From TK10-74A sp965217625 (GTDB lineage: Bacteria; Chloroflexota; Dehalococcoidia; Bin125): DNA of 64,000 nt. The stretch covers positions 2,756,392-2,820,391 of the forward strand of contig OZ244557.1 of the NCBI GenBank assembly GCA_965217625.1, in the 5' to 3' direction. Shown here piece by piece: positions 7,913 to 16,589 of this stretch (position 1 is its first letter; the number at the start of each line of letters is the position of its first letter). The position numbers and the translations under genes are program-made. Under the pieces are notes generated by a model. That model was given only the letters and a program-made list of their open reading frames with translations, was not told the origin of the DNA and searched no databases.

Positions 7913-9574
7913 GTGACCCCAGCCGGACGGCCTCGCGTGTGTTCCCTCGCTTTGGCGATCCGCTGGCCCCTGGCGGTCGCGCTGCTGCTGGCGATCGCCG
8001 CCGCCGTGCTCCTGCCCGCGCGCGCCGGCGCCCAGGCGCCCACGATCGTCGACACGACGATCGACACCTCCAGCTTCCCCCTGACGCTGACCTTCCGCGC
8101 CCTCGTCGACGACGGCGACGACCTCGAGAGCGCGGTGCTCTACTACCAGGTGCCTCCCGAGGGCGCGATCACCCGCCAGCCCGCCGAGCTCAGCGTCAGC
8201 GGCGTGGTCCGGCTCGAGGCCGTCCTGCCCACCAACACCGCCCGCACCTACATCCCGCCCGGCGCGACCATCGAGTGGTGGTGGGCGCTGACGACGACCG
8301 ACGGCGACACCATCGAGACCGCGCGCAGCAACTACAGCTACGTCGATCCGCGCTACGAGTGGAAGGTCATCGCCGACGACGTGCTGGAGCTCTACTACTA
8401 CGAGAACGAGGACGCGGCCCAGGCCCTGCACGAGATCGGCCGCGACGCGATCAGCCACATGTCGCAGGTGCTCGGCACGGAGATCGACTTCCCCGCCCGC
8501 ATCTACCTGTGGAGCAACGCCCAGGACGCCACGGGCGTCGAGCGGGTCGAGAGTTCCCGCTTCGAGCAGCTCATCTTCACCGGCGGCACGCGCGTGCTCG
8601 CCGACCTCGTGCACGTCTTCGCGCCCGAGCCCTGGATCGTCGCGCACGAGCTCACCCACATCCTCACCAAGCAGGCCGGCGAGGGCATCGCCGACCTGCC
8701 CGCCTGGCTCGACGAGGGCACTGCCACCTACGCCGAGACCGGCTGGCGCTCCCGCCGCGGCGTCGCGCTACAGCGCGCGCTCGACAACGACGCCATCCTC
8801 AGCGTCCGCTCGATCGGCTCCAACACCAACACCCCCGGCGACGTCGACCTGTTCTACGGCCAGTCGGCCGACATCGTCACGGCCCTGATCGACGAGTTCG
8901 GCGACGACCGCTTCGCCGACCTGTTCGCCGTCTTCAAGCGCGGCAGCACCGTCGACGACGCGCTGATGGAGGTCTACGGCTTCGACCGCGAGGGGCTGGA
9001 CACGTTCTACCGGACGCAGCGCGGCCTGGAGGCGCGCGGCGATGTCGAGGACCGCTCGACCCAGATCGAGGATGAGCAGATCGGTCCCGCCGGGACGGAG
9101 CAGTCCGGGGAGGGCGCGCAGGCCGGCGAGGAGCCCGCGGACGCCCCCGCCGATGAGGCCGCCGATGAGCCCGCGGCCGACTCCGACCCGGAGGCCGCCG
9201 TCGATGAGGCGGACGCCGAAGCCGCTGAAGCGACCCTGGAGGGCCGGCAGCAGAGGATCGAGGCCTGGAACACCCGCGTGCGGCTGGGCCCGGCCTTCGG
9301 CCCCGGCGACGGCCTGCCCTGGCCGGAGATCCTGACGGGCGCCGGTGGCGCGGCGCTGTTGCTGAGCTTGCTGGCGCTGTTCATCGTGCTGGGCCGCGGC
9401 GCGCCGTCGGCGCCCGTAGCGGGCCCCGACTCCGCCGCGCCACCGCCCGGCCCGACCGACTCGCCGCCGCCGCCCCCGGCCGTCGCCCACGATCCCACCC
9501 CCGGCGGCGCATGGGCTGGCTGGCGTGGCGCGGACGACGACGCTCCCCCGCCGGACGAACCCGGCCCCGACTGA
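7913..9574 (+). CDS. Membrane-anchored peptidase-MA-like zinc metalloprotease
   Basis: This 553-residue protein has an N-terminal hydrophobic segment (signal or anchor, residues about 15-40) and a predicted extracellular beta-rich region. A gluzincin-type domain follows, with HELTH at about residue 245 and the downstream ligand region WLDEGTATYAE. An acidic Ala/Glu/Asp-rich linker leads to a second membrane segment near residue 480 and a Pro-rich tail. The start is GTG 7913, directly after AGGAGG. The catalytic domain is probably outside the cell; the substrate is unknown. Confidence 0.82.
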   Translation: MTPAGRPRVCSLALAIRWPLAVALLLAIAAAVLLPARAGAQAPTIVDTTIDTSSFPLTLTFRALVDDGDDLESAVLYYQVPPEGAITRQPAELSVSGVVRLEAVLPTNTARTYIPPGATIEWWWALTTTDGDTIETARSNYSYVDPRYEWKVIADDVLELYYYENEDAAQALHEIGRDAISHMSQVLGTEIDFPARIYLWSNAQDATGVERVESSRFEQLIFTGGTRVLADLVHVFAPEPWIVAHELTHILTKQAGEGIADLPAWLDEGTATYAETGWRSRRGVALQRALDNDAILSVRSIGSNTNTPGDVDLFYGQSADIVTALIDEFGDDRFADLFAVFKRGSTVDDALMEVYGFDREGLDTFYRTQRGLEARGDVEDRSTQIEDEQIGPAGTEQSGEGAQAGEEPADAPADEAADEPAADSDPEAAVDEADAEAAEATLEGRQQRIEAWNTRVRLGPAFGPGDGLPWPEILTGAGGAALLLSLLALFIVLGRGAPSAPVAGPDSAAPPPGPTDSPPPPPAVAHDPTPGGAWAGWRGADDDAPPPDEPGPD

Positions 9575-9611
9575 TTCTCAACGAGCAACGCGTACGCCCT
9601 GGGGGTCGGCC

Positions 9612-10544
9612 CTACTGCCCCGGCAGGATCAGCCCGCCCCGCGTGCGGCGCTCGGGCGGACCGCTGGGCCCCCGCCTCATCGGACCGGGCCCGCCCGGAC
9701 CGGGCATGCCGGGGCCGCGCCCGCCCGGACCGGGCATGCCGGGGCCGCGCCCTCGCGGATCGAGACCGGCGGGACCCTGTCTGGGGGCGCTGGGCGGCGG
9801 CGGTGGCTGCGGCGGCTTGATCCCCGCGATCGACGCGGGGTCGATCGGGGGCAGGGGGGTCTCCTCGGGCTTGCTCTGCACGTCGAGGCAGAACTGCGCC
9901 AGCCCCTGCGAGGTCGTCACGCCGGGGAAGCCGTGCCGGTCGTTGACCAGCGTCAGCGGGATGCGCGTCAGCTGCAGCTGCATCGCGACGTCCTGGCAGT
10001 CCTCGATCGCGAAGACCGAGGCGTCGATCTTGTCCGACAGCAGCGCCAGCGCGAACGCCGTCGCGGCGGCCCGCGCCGACTCAGGGTGCTGGAGCGATCC
10101 CACCACGCGCAGATGCACCCGCGCCCGCAGCTTCTTGATCAGCGTCGTTAGCTCCGCGGGCGCCGCCGAGGGCTTCGCCGACGCCTTCGCCGACGCCCCC
10201 ACGATCACGTCGAGCAGCATCGACAGGTAGGCGCCCGCCGGCACGCCGTAGAAGCGCAGCGGGCGGTTGACCTCGCCGTGGATGACGAGCCCCGGCACGC
10301 GCTCCGCGCCCCACTTGTCGGCCGCCGCCCGCTCGGCGTGGAAGTCGTGCACGCGCAGCTCGAGGTCGTCGTGCAACGCGGCGAGCTCCTGCAGCAGTTC
10401 CAGCGCCGGCGCGCAGCCCGGGCAGGGCTGGCGTCCCGGCACGATCAGCGCGCCGTCGGTCTGGTGGAAGTAGTCGATCTTGACCGGGCCCTGCAGGGTC
10501 TTCAGTCGCTGGGCGATCGCGGGGATGTATTCCGGCGGGATCAT
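9612..10544 (-). CDS. Double-thioredoxin-fold protein with CPGC motif and Gly/Pro/Met tail
   Basis: This 310-residue protein resembles archaeal/bacterial protein disulfide oxidoreductases (two fused thioredoxin folds). The first fold has a CPGC redox pair at residues 41-44. The second fold keeps the cis-Pro-like region (LTRIPLTLVND) but lacks CxxC. The final 70 residues are Pro/Gly-rich with two identical 10-residue GPGMPGPGGR-type repeats. The ATG at 10544 follows GGAGCCAGG. It is probably a cytoplasmic redox protein; the function of the tail is unknown. Confidence 0.72.
   Translation of the reverse strand: MIPPEYIPAIAQRLKTLQGPVKIDYFHQTDGALIVPGRQPCPGCAPALELLQELAALHDDLELRVHDFHAERAAADKWGAERVPGLVIHGEVNRPLRFYGVPAGAYLSMLLDVIVGASAKASAKPSAAPAELTTLIKKLRARVHLRVVGSLQHPESARAAATAFALALLSDKIDASVFAIEDCQDVAMQLQLTRIPLTLVNDRHGFPGVTTSQGLAQFCLDVQSKPEETPLPPIDPASIAGIKPPQPPPPPSAPRQGPAGLDPRGRGPGMPGPGGRGPGMPGPGGPGPMRRGPSGPPERRTRGGLILPGQ
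9691..9750 (-). repeat. Perfect 30-bp tandem duplication coding for a Gly/Pro/Met repeat
   Basis: Units 9691-9720 and 9721-9750 are identical and lie in frame inside the C-terminal tail of the thioredoxin-fold gene, adding ten residues per copy. This suggests recent slippage. Confidence 0.85.
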
Positions 10545-10625
10545 GGTCCTGGCTCCAGATCGCGCAGCGTACCAGCGCTCAGCGGGCGCTCCCAGCAGAG
10601 CCAAGCGTCATCGCGGGATTCTCGG

Positions 10626-10814
10626 TTAGAGCTTGGTGAGCGCGGCGACGATGCCGGTCAACGCGATCGTCTGGAAGGCGATGGCGCGCCAGAGATCCCC
10701 TTTGGTCGGTAAGTGACGGAGATCGGCGCGAAGATCCGCCTTAAATTGCAGAAGGTCCGCCTTCACTTGCAGAAGGTCATCCTTCGTCACGAGATTTCGC
10801 GGGTCAAGCGCCAT
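10626..10814 (-). CDS. Small coiled-coil membrane protein (DUF1640-like)
   Basis: This 62-residue protein has an amphipathic, heptad-like N-terminal half (KDDLLQVKADLLQFKADLRADL) followed by one C-terminal transmembrane helix (AIAFQTIALTGIVAALTKL). The second ATG (10814) is preferred because the only ribosome-like AGGA abuts the first ATG at 10820. Similar helix-plus-anchor proteins occur at 47155, 47428 and 53424. The function is unknown. Confidence 0.6.
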   Translation of the reverse strand: MALDPRNLVTKDDLLQVKADLLQFKADLRADLRHLPTKGDLWRAIAFQTIALTGIVAALTKL

Positions 10815-10953
10815 GGTCATTCCTGCGCTCCTAGTCTATCGCTCCGCGCGGTGTCGTGCGCGCACACTTGGATGTCAAGAACGCCGGCACTCGAGGAGCG
10901 CATCGGCGAGCGCCACGGTGAGATCGCCGATCTCTCCAACGCACTCGGCGAGC

Positions 10954-11880
10954 CTACCTTCCGGAGTTGGGCGGCTCGACGCCCACATCGGACCGCGGCT
11001 CGGGGTAGCGGCGCAGCGCCCACCAGGTCAGGCCCCAGCGCTGCAGCGCCGTGAGGTTGGTCAGCACGGCGAGGATCCAGAGCACCGCGACGACCTCGCC
11101 CGAGAACAGCCCGATGGCCAGGATCACCACCCGCTCGAAGCGCGTGCCCAGCCCCTCGCGGATGCGCACGCCGTACTCGCCCGCCTTCGAGCGCGTGTAC
11201 GACACCAGCATCGCCCCGCCGATCGTGACGCCGATCAGGATCACCGCCTCGCGGTCGAAGTTGTCCGGCGCGCTGAACCAGACCAGCAGCCCCAGCAGCA
11301 TTGCGAACTCGCCCACGCGGTCGCTGACCGCGTCGAAGATCGCGCCCCAGGTGCTGGCGCGTCCCGTCGCCCGCGCCACGGCCCCGTCGAGCAGGTCGAA
11401 CGCGCCCGCTCCCAGCATCACCGCGGCCGCCTGCCAGAACATCCCGTAGGCGGCCAGCGCCGCCGCCCCGCCCGTGCCCAGCAGCCCCAGCAGCGTGAGC
11501 ATGTTGGGCGTCAGCCCCGTCGCCGCGACGCAGCGCCCCAGGAAGCCCGACACCCGATCGGGCAGCGCGTGCGGCAGCAGCGCGAAGTGACGATCGCTCG
11601 GCGCGCGCCGCCGCCGCAGGGCATCGGCGGCCGGGGCTGTGGCGGCCGGGGACGGCGGCGCGGGCGGACGGGGTGGCGCGTCGGCCGGGCGGCCGACGGG
11701 GAAGCTCTCGGCTGGCGCCGCCTCGATCGCGCGCGGCGCCGATTCGTACGCGGGGTCGGGCTGCGGGTCGCCGCGCAGCGCCTTGCGCCGCGGTCGCGGC
11801 CTTGGTCGCCCGCCCGCGTGCAGGATGCGATTGCCCGGCAGGTGCAGCCCGCTGCGCGATCGCCGGAAGGGCAGCCTCAC
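10954..11880 (-). CDS. CDP-alcohol phosphatidyltransferase, probable phosphatidylinositol-phosphate synthase
   Basis: The enzyme joins a CDP-lipid to an alcohol phosphate in the membrane. The complete CDP-alcohol motif D-x2-DG-x2-AR-x8-G-x3-D-x3-D runs from D162 to D187, within a multi-helix membrane domain (about residues 110-300). The first 95 residues are Pro/Ala-rich and unlikely to be structured. The GTG start overlaps the GT4 stop (GTGA). Co-location with a PimA-like glycosyltransferase, LpxL-type acyltransferases and ino1 points to inositol phosphate as acceptor; phosphatidylglycerol-phosphate synthase is the alternative. Confidence 0.85.
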   Translation of the reverse strand: MRLPFRRSRSGLHLPGNRILHAGGRPRPRPRRKALRGDPQPDPAYESAPRAIEAAPAESFPVGRPADAPPRPPAPPSPAATAPAADALRRRRAPSDRHFALLPHALPDRVSGFLGRCVAATGLTPNMLTLLGLLGTGGAAALAAYGMFWQAAAVMLGAGAFDLLDGAVARATGRASTWGAIFDAVSDRVGEFAMLLGLLVWFSAPDNFDREAVILIGVTIGGAMLVSYTRSKAGEYGVRIREGLGTRFERVVILAIGLFSGEVVAVLWILAVLTNLTALQRWGLTWWALRRYPEPRSDVGVEPPNSGR

Positions 11881-13112
11881 GACAGGCCTCTTGGCTGGGA
11901 AGGCTGCTCCGGCAGCGACGTGCGGGCCATCGTACGTTCCCCCGTGGCCGCCCGCCCCGCGCCCGCACCGTCATCATACAACGGGCCATCCGACAGGGCC
12001 TCGTACAGCGACAGGAACCGCGACGCCACGGTCGCCACGTCGAAGTCGCGCGCCCGCTCGCGCCCCGCCGCGATCAGGCGATGGCGCAGCGGCTCGTCGT
12101 CCAGCAGCCGCTCGATGGTGGCCGCCAGCGCGGCCGGATCATGCGGCGGCGCGAGCAGCCCGTCGCGGCCGTCGCGCACGACCGCCCGATAGCCGGGGTT
12201 GTCGCCCGCCACGACGGGCGCGCCGGCGGCCATCGCCTCGATCAGCACGAGCCCGAACGCCTCGCCGCCCGTCGCCGGCGCGGCGAAGACATGCGCGGCC
12301 CCGTAGTAGCGCGGCAGGTCCGGCGCCGTCACGGGGCCGGCGAAATGCACGTCGTCCCAGCCCGCCGCATCGACCCGCGCGCGCAGGGCCTCGCCGCGGC
12401 GACCCGCGGGCCCCACGACCACCAGACGCAGGTCGTCGTGGCGGGCGCGCAGCCGCCCGTAGGCCGCGATCAGATCGTCGAGCCCCTTGCGCGCGTCGGC
12501 CCGCCCGACGAAGAGGATCACGCGTCGCGCCCGCCCGCCGGGCGCCGGCAGGTCCGGCAGCGCTGGAGGCGGCGCCGGCGCCGCGAAGCGCGACAGGTCG
12601 GTGCAGCCCGGCACGATCGCGCAGGGGCCGCCCAGCGCCGGCCCCGCGATGGCCCGCGCCGTCTCGGAGACGGCCGTGCGCGCCGCCAGCCGTCGTGTCC
12701 AGCGACGCAGCAGCGGCCCCGTCAGCCGGTACAGCCGCCCGGCCGCCGGCTCGGCCGAGTGGAAGGTGCCCAACAGCGGCGCGTCGGCCTGACGCAGGAA
12801 CTGCAGCGAGAGCATCGGCATCAGCGGCTCGTGCACGTGCACGACGTCATAGCGCTCGCGCCGCGACAGCCGTCGCACCTGCGACCCCAGGCGTGGGTCG
12901 AGGGCGATCGGCGCCACCGTGCCGCCGCCCCGCACCCCGCGCGGCCGGCCGATGATCGTCGCCTGCGGCGGCGTGCCGTCGCGCGTCGAGGCGGGCCCGA
13001 TGAGCTGGACCTCGTGGCCCTGCCCCCGCACCCAGGCGGCGATGTCCATCGCGTAGCGGGTGACGCCGCCCGGCGCGGCGAGGTCGTAGGGCGTGACCAT
13101 GGCGATCTTCAT
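11877..13112 (-). CDS. GT4 glycosyltransferase, PimA-like
   Basis: This 411-residue GT-B-fold glycosyltransferase starts KIAMVTPYDLAAPGG. It has the acceptor-side HVHEPLMPMLS, the sugar-nucleotide-binding FVGRADARKGLDDLI and the family EX7E motif (EAFGLVLIE). In actinobacteria the matching gene PimA mannosylates phosphatidylinositol at the inner membrane leaflet. The same cluster (CDP-alcohol transferase, acyltransferase, ino1) occurs here, so mannosyl or glycosyl transfer to an inositol lipid is likely. ATG 13112 overlaps the PHP-gene stop by 4 bp. Confidence 0.85.
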   Translation of the reverse strand: MKIAMVTPYDLAAPGGVTRYAMDIAAWVRGQGHEVQLIGPASTRDGTPPQATIIGRPRGVRGGGTVAPIALDPRLGSQVRRLSRRERYDVVHVHEPLMPMLSLQFLRQADAPLLGTFHSAEPAAGRLYRLTGPLLRRWTRRLAARTAVSETARAIAGPALGGPCAIVPGCTDLSRFAAPAPPPALPDLPAPGGRARRVILFVGRADARKGLDDLIAAYGRLRARHDDLRLVVVGPAGRRGEALRARVDAAGWDDVHFAGPVTAPDLPRYYGAAHVFAAPATGGEAFGLVLIEAMAAGAPVVAGDNPGYRAVVRDGRDGLLAPPHDPAALAATIERLLDDEPLRHRLIAAGRERARDFDVATVASRFLSLYEALSDGPLYDDGAGAGRAATGERTMARTSLPEQPSQPRGLS

Positions 13113-13876
13113 GGCGCGCGGCCCGTCGTCCGGCGTCCGGCGCGACGGGCCAGCGCCAGCGGCGTCGCGCCCAGGGCGCGGCCCTGCTGCGCCAGCAGCC
13201 GCCGCGGCCCGATCTCCCGCCACGACGGCCCCTCGCCCCACTCCGCGACCGTCGCCCCGATCGCCAGCGCCCGCATCAGGTCGTCGATCGTGCGGCCCGG
13301 GAAGCGCGTCAGCGCCGCGCCGATCGCCTCCGCGAAGTGGGCGTCGCTGCCGCCCGTCTCCGCCAGCCCCCAGACCCGATTGCGCCGTCGCGCGGCCCGT
13401 CCGCGGCGTCGAGCGGGCGGGGTCGGGTTGGCCAGCTCGATGCCGTCCGGCCGCGATTCCGCCGCCCCGGCCATCAGCCGATCGAGCGCCCGCCGTCCCG
13501 CGCTCAGCGGCACGATCGCCATCGGGTGCGCCACGATCGCGACGCCGCCCTGCGCGTGCACGGCGGCGATCGTCCAGGCCAGCGAGCGCAGCGGCGGCAC
13601 GTCGGGCGTCGGCTGCCCCGCCCCGGCGCCGGGGAACAGCGCCAGCAGATGGCCGCCGCGCGTCGTCAGTTCGACGCCGGGGATCACGCGCACCGCGCCC
13701 CCCAGCCGGGCCGCCGCCTCCTGGGCGCGCAGGCCGCCGCGCAGGTCGTCGTGGTCCGTCACCGCGATGATGTCGAGGCCGGCGCGCGCCGCCCGGAGCA
13801 GCACCTCGTCGGCCGAGGCCATGCCGTCGCTGGCGTCGGTGTGGACGTGCAGGTCGGCGCGGCCCAGGCGCGTCAC
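13109..13876 (-). CDS. PHP-domain metal-dependent phosphoesterase
   Basis: This is a 255-residue PHP (polymerase and histidinol phosphatase) domain protein. Metal ligands are visible in DLHVHTDASDG, VTDHDDLRGG, PGVELTT, the central AHP and GSDAHF, the order expected for a trinuclear phosphoesterase site. Related proteins hydrolyse nucleoside 3',5'-bisphosphate or oligoribonucleotides, but the substrate here is not determined. GTG 13876 overlaps the upstream acyltransferase stop, so it is embedded in the lipid operon. Confidence 0.85.
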   Translation of the reverse strand: MTRLGRADLHVHTDASDGMASADEVLLRAARAGLDIIAVTDHDDLRGGLRAQEAAARLGGAVRVIPGVELTTRGGHLLALFPGAGAGQPTPDVPPLRSLAWTIAAVHAQGGVAIVAHPMAIVPLSAGRRALDRLMAGAAESRPDGIELANPTPPARRRGRAARRRNRVWGLAETGGSDAHFAEAIGAALTRFPGRTIDDLMRALAIGATVAEWGEGPSWREIGPRRLLAQQGRALGATPLALARRAGRRTTGRAP

Positions 13877-14814
13877 GGCCGCGCCGCGGGACGGCCGTGC
13901 CCGGCCGGGTCGATGTAGGCGCTGTCGCGGCACGGCGCCCAGGGCGACTCGAACAGCCGCCACTGATCGGCGTGGTGGGCGAGGTGGGGCTCCATCAGCC
14001 GCACCAGGTTGGCGACATTGACCCGCACGTCGAGGCCGCGGTTGTCGGAGCGCAGGGGCGGCTCGGTGGCCATGAACTGCACCCGGAAGCGATCGCCCCG
14101 CGCCGGTCCGGCCGCGCGCGGCGTCAGGCAGAAGAGCAGCGCCGCGTCGGTGCGCAGCGCCAGGTCGACGGCGCCGTTGGGGAAGCGCGCCTGTCGCTGC
14201 CGGAAGGGCACGCAGGAGCCGCCGCCCTGGATGTCGCGGTCGGCGAGCACGGCCAGGATGCCGCCCGCCCGCAGGTAGCGCACCGCCTCCTTGATCCCGC
14301 CGATCGTCGCCGGCATCGTGCGCAGCCCGCCCCCGCCCGACGGCGCGCGGCGCAGCGCCTCCATCGCGCGCATGCGGGGGCCGTCGGGCAGCGGCTCGAC
14401 CAGCGCCGCGCACTCCAGCCCGACCGCCGGCAGCGCCCGCACGACGAACTCCGCGTTGCCCACGTGCGCCCCCGCCACGACCACGCCCCGCCCCGCCGCC
14501 TGCGCCTCGCGCAGCAGGTCGAGCCCCTCCACGTCGAGATGCGCCAGCGCCGCCTTGGGCGTCATGCCCGACAGCCGCGCCATATCGACGTAGTAGGCGC
14601 AGTTCTCCTGGAAGACGCGCGTCGTCGCCTTGTCGAGCCGCCGCGGCGACCACTCGGGGCGCAGGATCTGCAGGTTCGCGCGCACCGTCTGGCGGCGCCG
14701 CTCGGCGATCGGCGGCGCGATCGACCCGGCCAGCCGCGCCAGCGCGTAGAGCCACGCCGCGGGCAGCACGCGGGTCAGCCGATCGAGGATGAGCAGCGCC
14801 GAGGCGACGAACAC
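13873..14814 (-). CDS. LpxL/HtrB-family lipid acyltransferase
   Basis: This 313-residue membrane-associated acyltransferase has an N-terminal hydrophobic stretch. The HX4E catalytic motif is visible as AHVGNAEF, and a conserved later block reads LADRDIQGGGSCVPF. In inositol-lipid-making actinobacteria the homologue acylates phosphatidylinositol mannoside. The GTG start at 14814 is in family position. The gene overlaps the PHP gene by 4 bp. Confidence 0.87.
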   Translation of the reverse strand: MFVASALLILDRLTRVLPAAWLYALARLAGSIAPPIAERRRQTVRANLQILRPEWSPRRLDKATTRVFQENCAYYVDMARLSGMTPKAALAHLDVEGLDLLREAQAAGRGVVVAGAHVGNAEFVVRALPAVGLECAALVEPLPDGPRMRAMEALRRAPSGGGGLRTMPATIGGIKEAVRYLRAGGILAVLADRDIQGGGSCVPFRQRQARFPNGAVDLALRTDAALLFCLTPRAAGPARGDRFRVQFMATEPPLRSDNRGLDVRVNVANLVRLMEPHLAHHADQWRLFESPWAPCRDSAYIDPAGHGRPAARP

Positions 14815-14865
14815 GCGCCCGATCGTACGCCATCGCCGCGCCCCCGGCTCAGTCCGGCAGGCTGC

Positions 14866-15714
14866 TCAGTCCGGAAGGAAGAAACGGCGGAACATGTACC
14901 ACTGGTCGGGATGCCGTCGCACCGGCCCCTCGAACCAGTCCAGCAGCGACTGCGTCAGCGTCCGCACGTCCGCGGCGCGGTCGCCGCTGCGCGGCGGGTC
15001 GAAGTCGAGGCCGATCTCCACGCGGAAGCGCATCGCCCGGCTGTCGCTCCGCAGCACCGCCATCGGCACGACGCGGGCGTCGGTCGCCAGCGCCAGCCGC
15101 GCCGGCCCGGCCGGCAGCCGGCAGGGCGCGCCGAAGAACGCCACATCGACGCCCGGCTCCCCCGTCCCCAGCGGCCGGTCGAACAGCAGCCCCAGCGCGC
15201 CGCCCGACCGCAGCGTCCGCAGCGCCGCCCGCGGCGCCGTCTCGTAGACCACGCGCATCCCCAGCCGCTCCCGCCGCCCCTGCACGGCGGCGTCCAGCCA
15301 GCGCGCCCCCAGCGACTCCACCAGCACCGTCGACGGCCCCACGTTGTGCGTGAACGCCCCGCCGGCCACGTCCCAGTTGCCCTGATGCAGCAGCGCGAAG
15401 ATCAGCGGCCCCCCGGCCGCCAGCGCCCGCACCCGCTCCCAGTCGGCCGGGTCGGCGGCGAGCGCCGCGTCGCAGTCGGCCGGCGTCGGCCCGGCCGGCC
15501 ACAGCGCCTCCAGGCAGTACTCCCCGTAGCGACGCAACTGCCGCTGGCCCCAGTAGTCGAGCGTCGCCGCGTCGTCGGTGCCCAGCACCACGCGCAGGTT
15601 TTCCCGGATGCGGCGTCGCCCCGGCGCCCACAGCGCATACGTCGCGTCCGCCGCGGCGTCGGCCAGGGCGTAGGGCAGTCGGGGCGGCAGGCGGTGGAAC
15701 GGGGCGAGGGGCAT
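14866..15714 (-). CDS. Second LpxL/HtrB-family acyltransferase
   Basis: This 282-residue paralogue of the neighbour has HX4D in LLHQGNWDVAG, the conserved LLFDRPLG block and the C-terminal RHPDQWYMFRRF that also ends the first copy. It lies 51 bp upstream of that copy and appears to be the first gene of the lipid operon. Two acyltransferases could serve two acylation positions or two lipid acceptors; this is inferred from the pairing. Confidence 0.86.
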   Translation of the reverse strand: MPLAPFHRLPPRLPYALADAAADATYALWAPGRRRIRENLRVVLGTDDAATLDYWGQRQLRRYGEYCLEALWPAGPTPADCDAALAADPADWERVRALAAGGPLIFALLHQGNWDVAGGAFTHNVGPSTVLVESLGARWLDAAVQGRRERLGMRVVYETAPRAALRTLRSGGALGLLFDRPLGTGEPGVDVAFFGAPCRLPAGPARLALATDARVVPMAVLRSDSRAMRFRVEIGLDFDPPRSGDRAADVRTLTQSLLDWFEGPVRRHPDQWYMFRRFFLPD

Positions 15715-15762
15715 GGGTCCAGTCTCAATGACCGTCTATCGTCGCGGCGGGAGGATCGGTCG

Positions 15763-16413
15763 ATGCTCACACTCGCCGATGTCGAGGCAACCCTCAAGCG
15801 CCTCGCGGGCGACCGCCCCATCTTCCACTCCGAGGACGACTTCCAGCACGCCCTCGATCGGGCGATCCGCGGCAGCTTCCCTCGCGTGCGCGTGCAACTG
15901 GAGCAGCCGCTGCCGTTGCAGGACCGGCGCGGCTACGCGGACCTGTGGTTGCGAACGCCCGCGGGCGACATCGTCCTGGAGCTCAAGTATTGGACGCAGG
16001 CGCTTCGCACGACTGTCGCCAGCGAGGAGTTCTCGCTGCGTGCACACTCGGCCAATGACCTGGGACGATACGACCTCATCAAGGACTTGGTCCGTATCGA
16101 GCACCTCGTCGATGTGGGCCACGCCGGCACGGGCGCCGTCATCGCGATCACCAACGATCACCTCTATTGGACGAAGCCGAATCGGCAGACGAACGACGCC
16201 GACTTCCGCATCCACGACGGGCGGCGCCTCTCAGGGACGATGGCCTGGGCGGCCACGGCTGGCGACGGCACGACGCGCGGTCGGGAGGCCGATCTCACGC
16301 TCCGCGGTGTGTATCGGCGCCACTGGCAGCCCTACTCCACCGTCCCCGGCGGGCCATACGCGGAGTTCCGCTACCTCTTCCTCCCCGTCGACAAGGCCCC
16401 CGAACGCCGCTAG
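15763..16413 (+). CDS. Conserved hypothetical protein with PD-(D/E)XK-like core
   Basis: I do not recognise a named family for this 216-residue protein. The segment GYADLWLRTPAGDIVLELKYW matches the Asp...Glu-x-Lys arrangement of PD-(D/E)XK nucleases, with an upstream helix (HSEDDFQHALDRAIR) that commonly precedes it. ATG 15763 follows GGGAGG by 8 bp. It is divergent from the lipid operon. It could be a nuclease-like stress or defence protein; no partner gene is visible. Confidence 0.65.
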   Translation: MLTLADVEATLKRLAGDRPIFHSEDDFQHALDRAIRGSFPRVRVQLEQPLPLQDRRGYADLWLRTPAGDIVLELKYWTQALRTTVASEEFSLRAHSANDLGRYDLIKDLVRIEHLVDVGHAGTGAVIAITNDHLYWTKPNRQTNDADFRIHDGRRLSGTMAWAATAGDGTTRGREADLTLRGVYRRHWQPYSTVPGGPYAEFRYLFLPVDKAPERR

Positions 16414-16416
16414 AAT
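16388..16416 (+). promoter_or_regulatory. Promoter of hairpin RNA copy 1
   Basis: TCGACA (16388-16393), a 17-bp spacer and TAGAAT (16411-16416). It lies across the end of the upstream coding sequence. Position +7 after the -10 box is the first base of the hairpin stem. Confidence 0.55.
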
Positions 16417-16422
16417 CCTCGC

Positions 16423-16475
16423 AGAGCCGGATGTGACGCCCTGGCGGTGTCGCGCCTGGCTCTCTGGCTTAACGG
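16423..16475 (+). ncRNA. Putative short structured RNA, copy 1
   Basis: Outer stem AGAGCCGG (16423-16430) pairs with CCTGGCTCT-type sequence ending at 16463 (one G-U). An inner stem GACGCC/GGTGTC is closed by a 5-nt loop. A conserved CTTAACGG follows at 16468-16475. The unit repeats 167 bp downstream with the inner stem unchanged and the outer stem maintained by wobble pairing. Function unknown; it could also act as a terminator for the upstream gene. Confidence 0.5.
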
Positions 16476-16554
16476 CGCATGGTACCCCGGGGTCGCGCCG
16501 CGGCAATCGCCTGTTGCACCGGCGGCGGGGCGGCGACGATGCGTCAATCAGTGC

Positions 16555-16583
16555 TTGACGTGCTCACCGCATCCCGCTAGGAT
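16555..16583 (+). promoter_or_regulatory. Promoter of hairpin RNA copy 2
   Basis: TTGACG (16555-16560), exactly 17 bp, then TAGGAT (16578-16583). The predicted start is A16590, the first base of the stem, the same geometry as copy 1. Confidence 0.62.
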
Positions 16584-16589
16584 GCTTGC

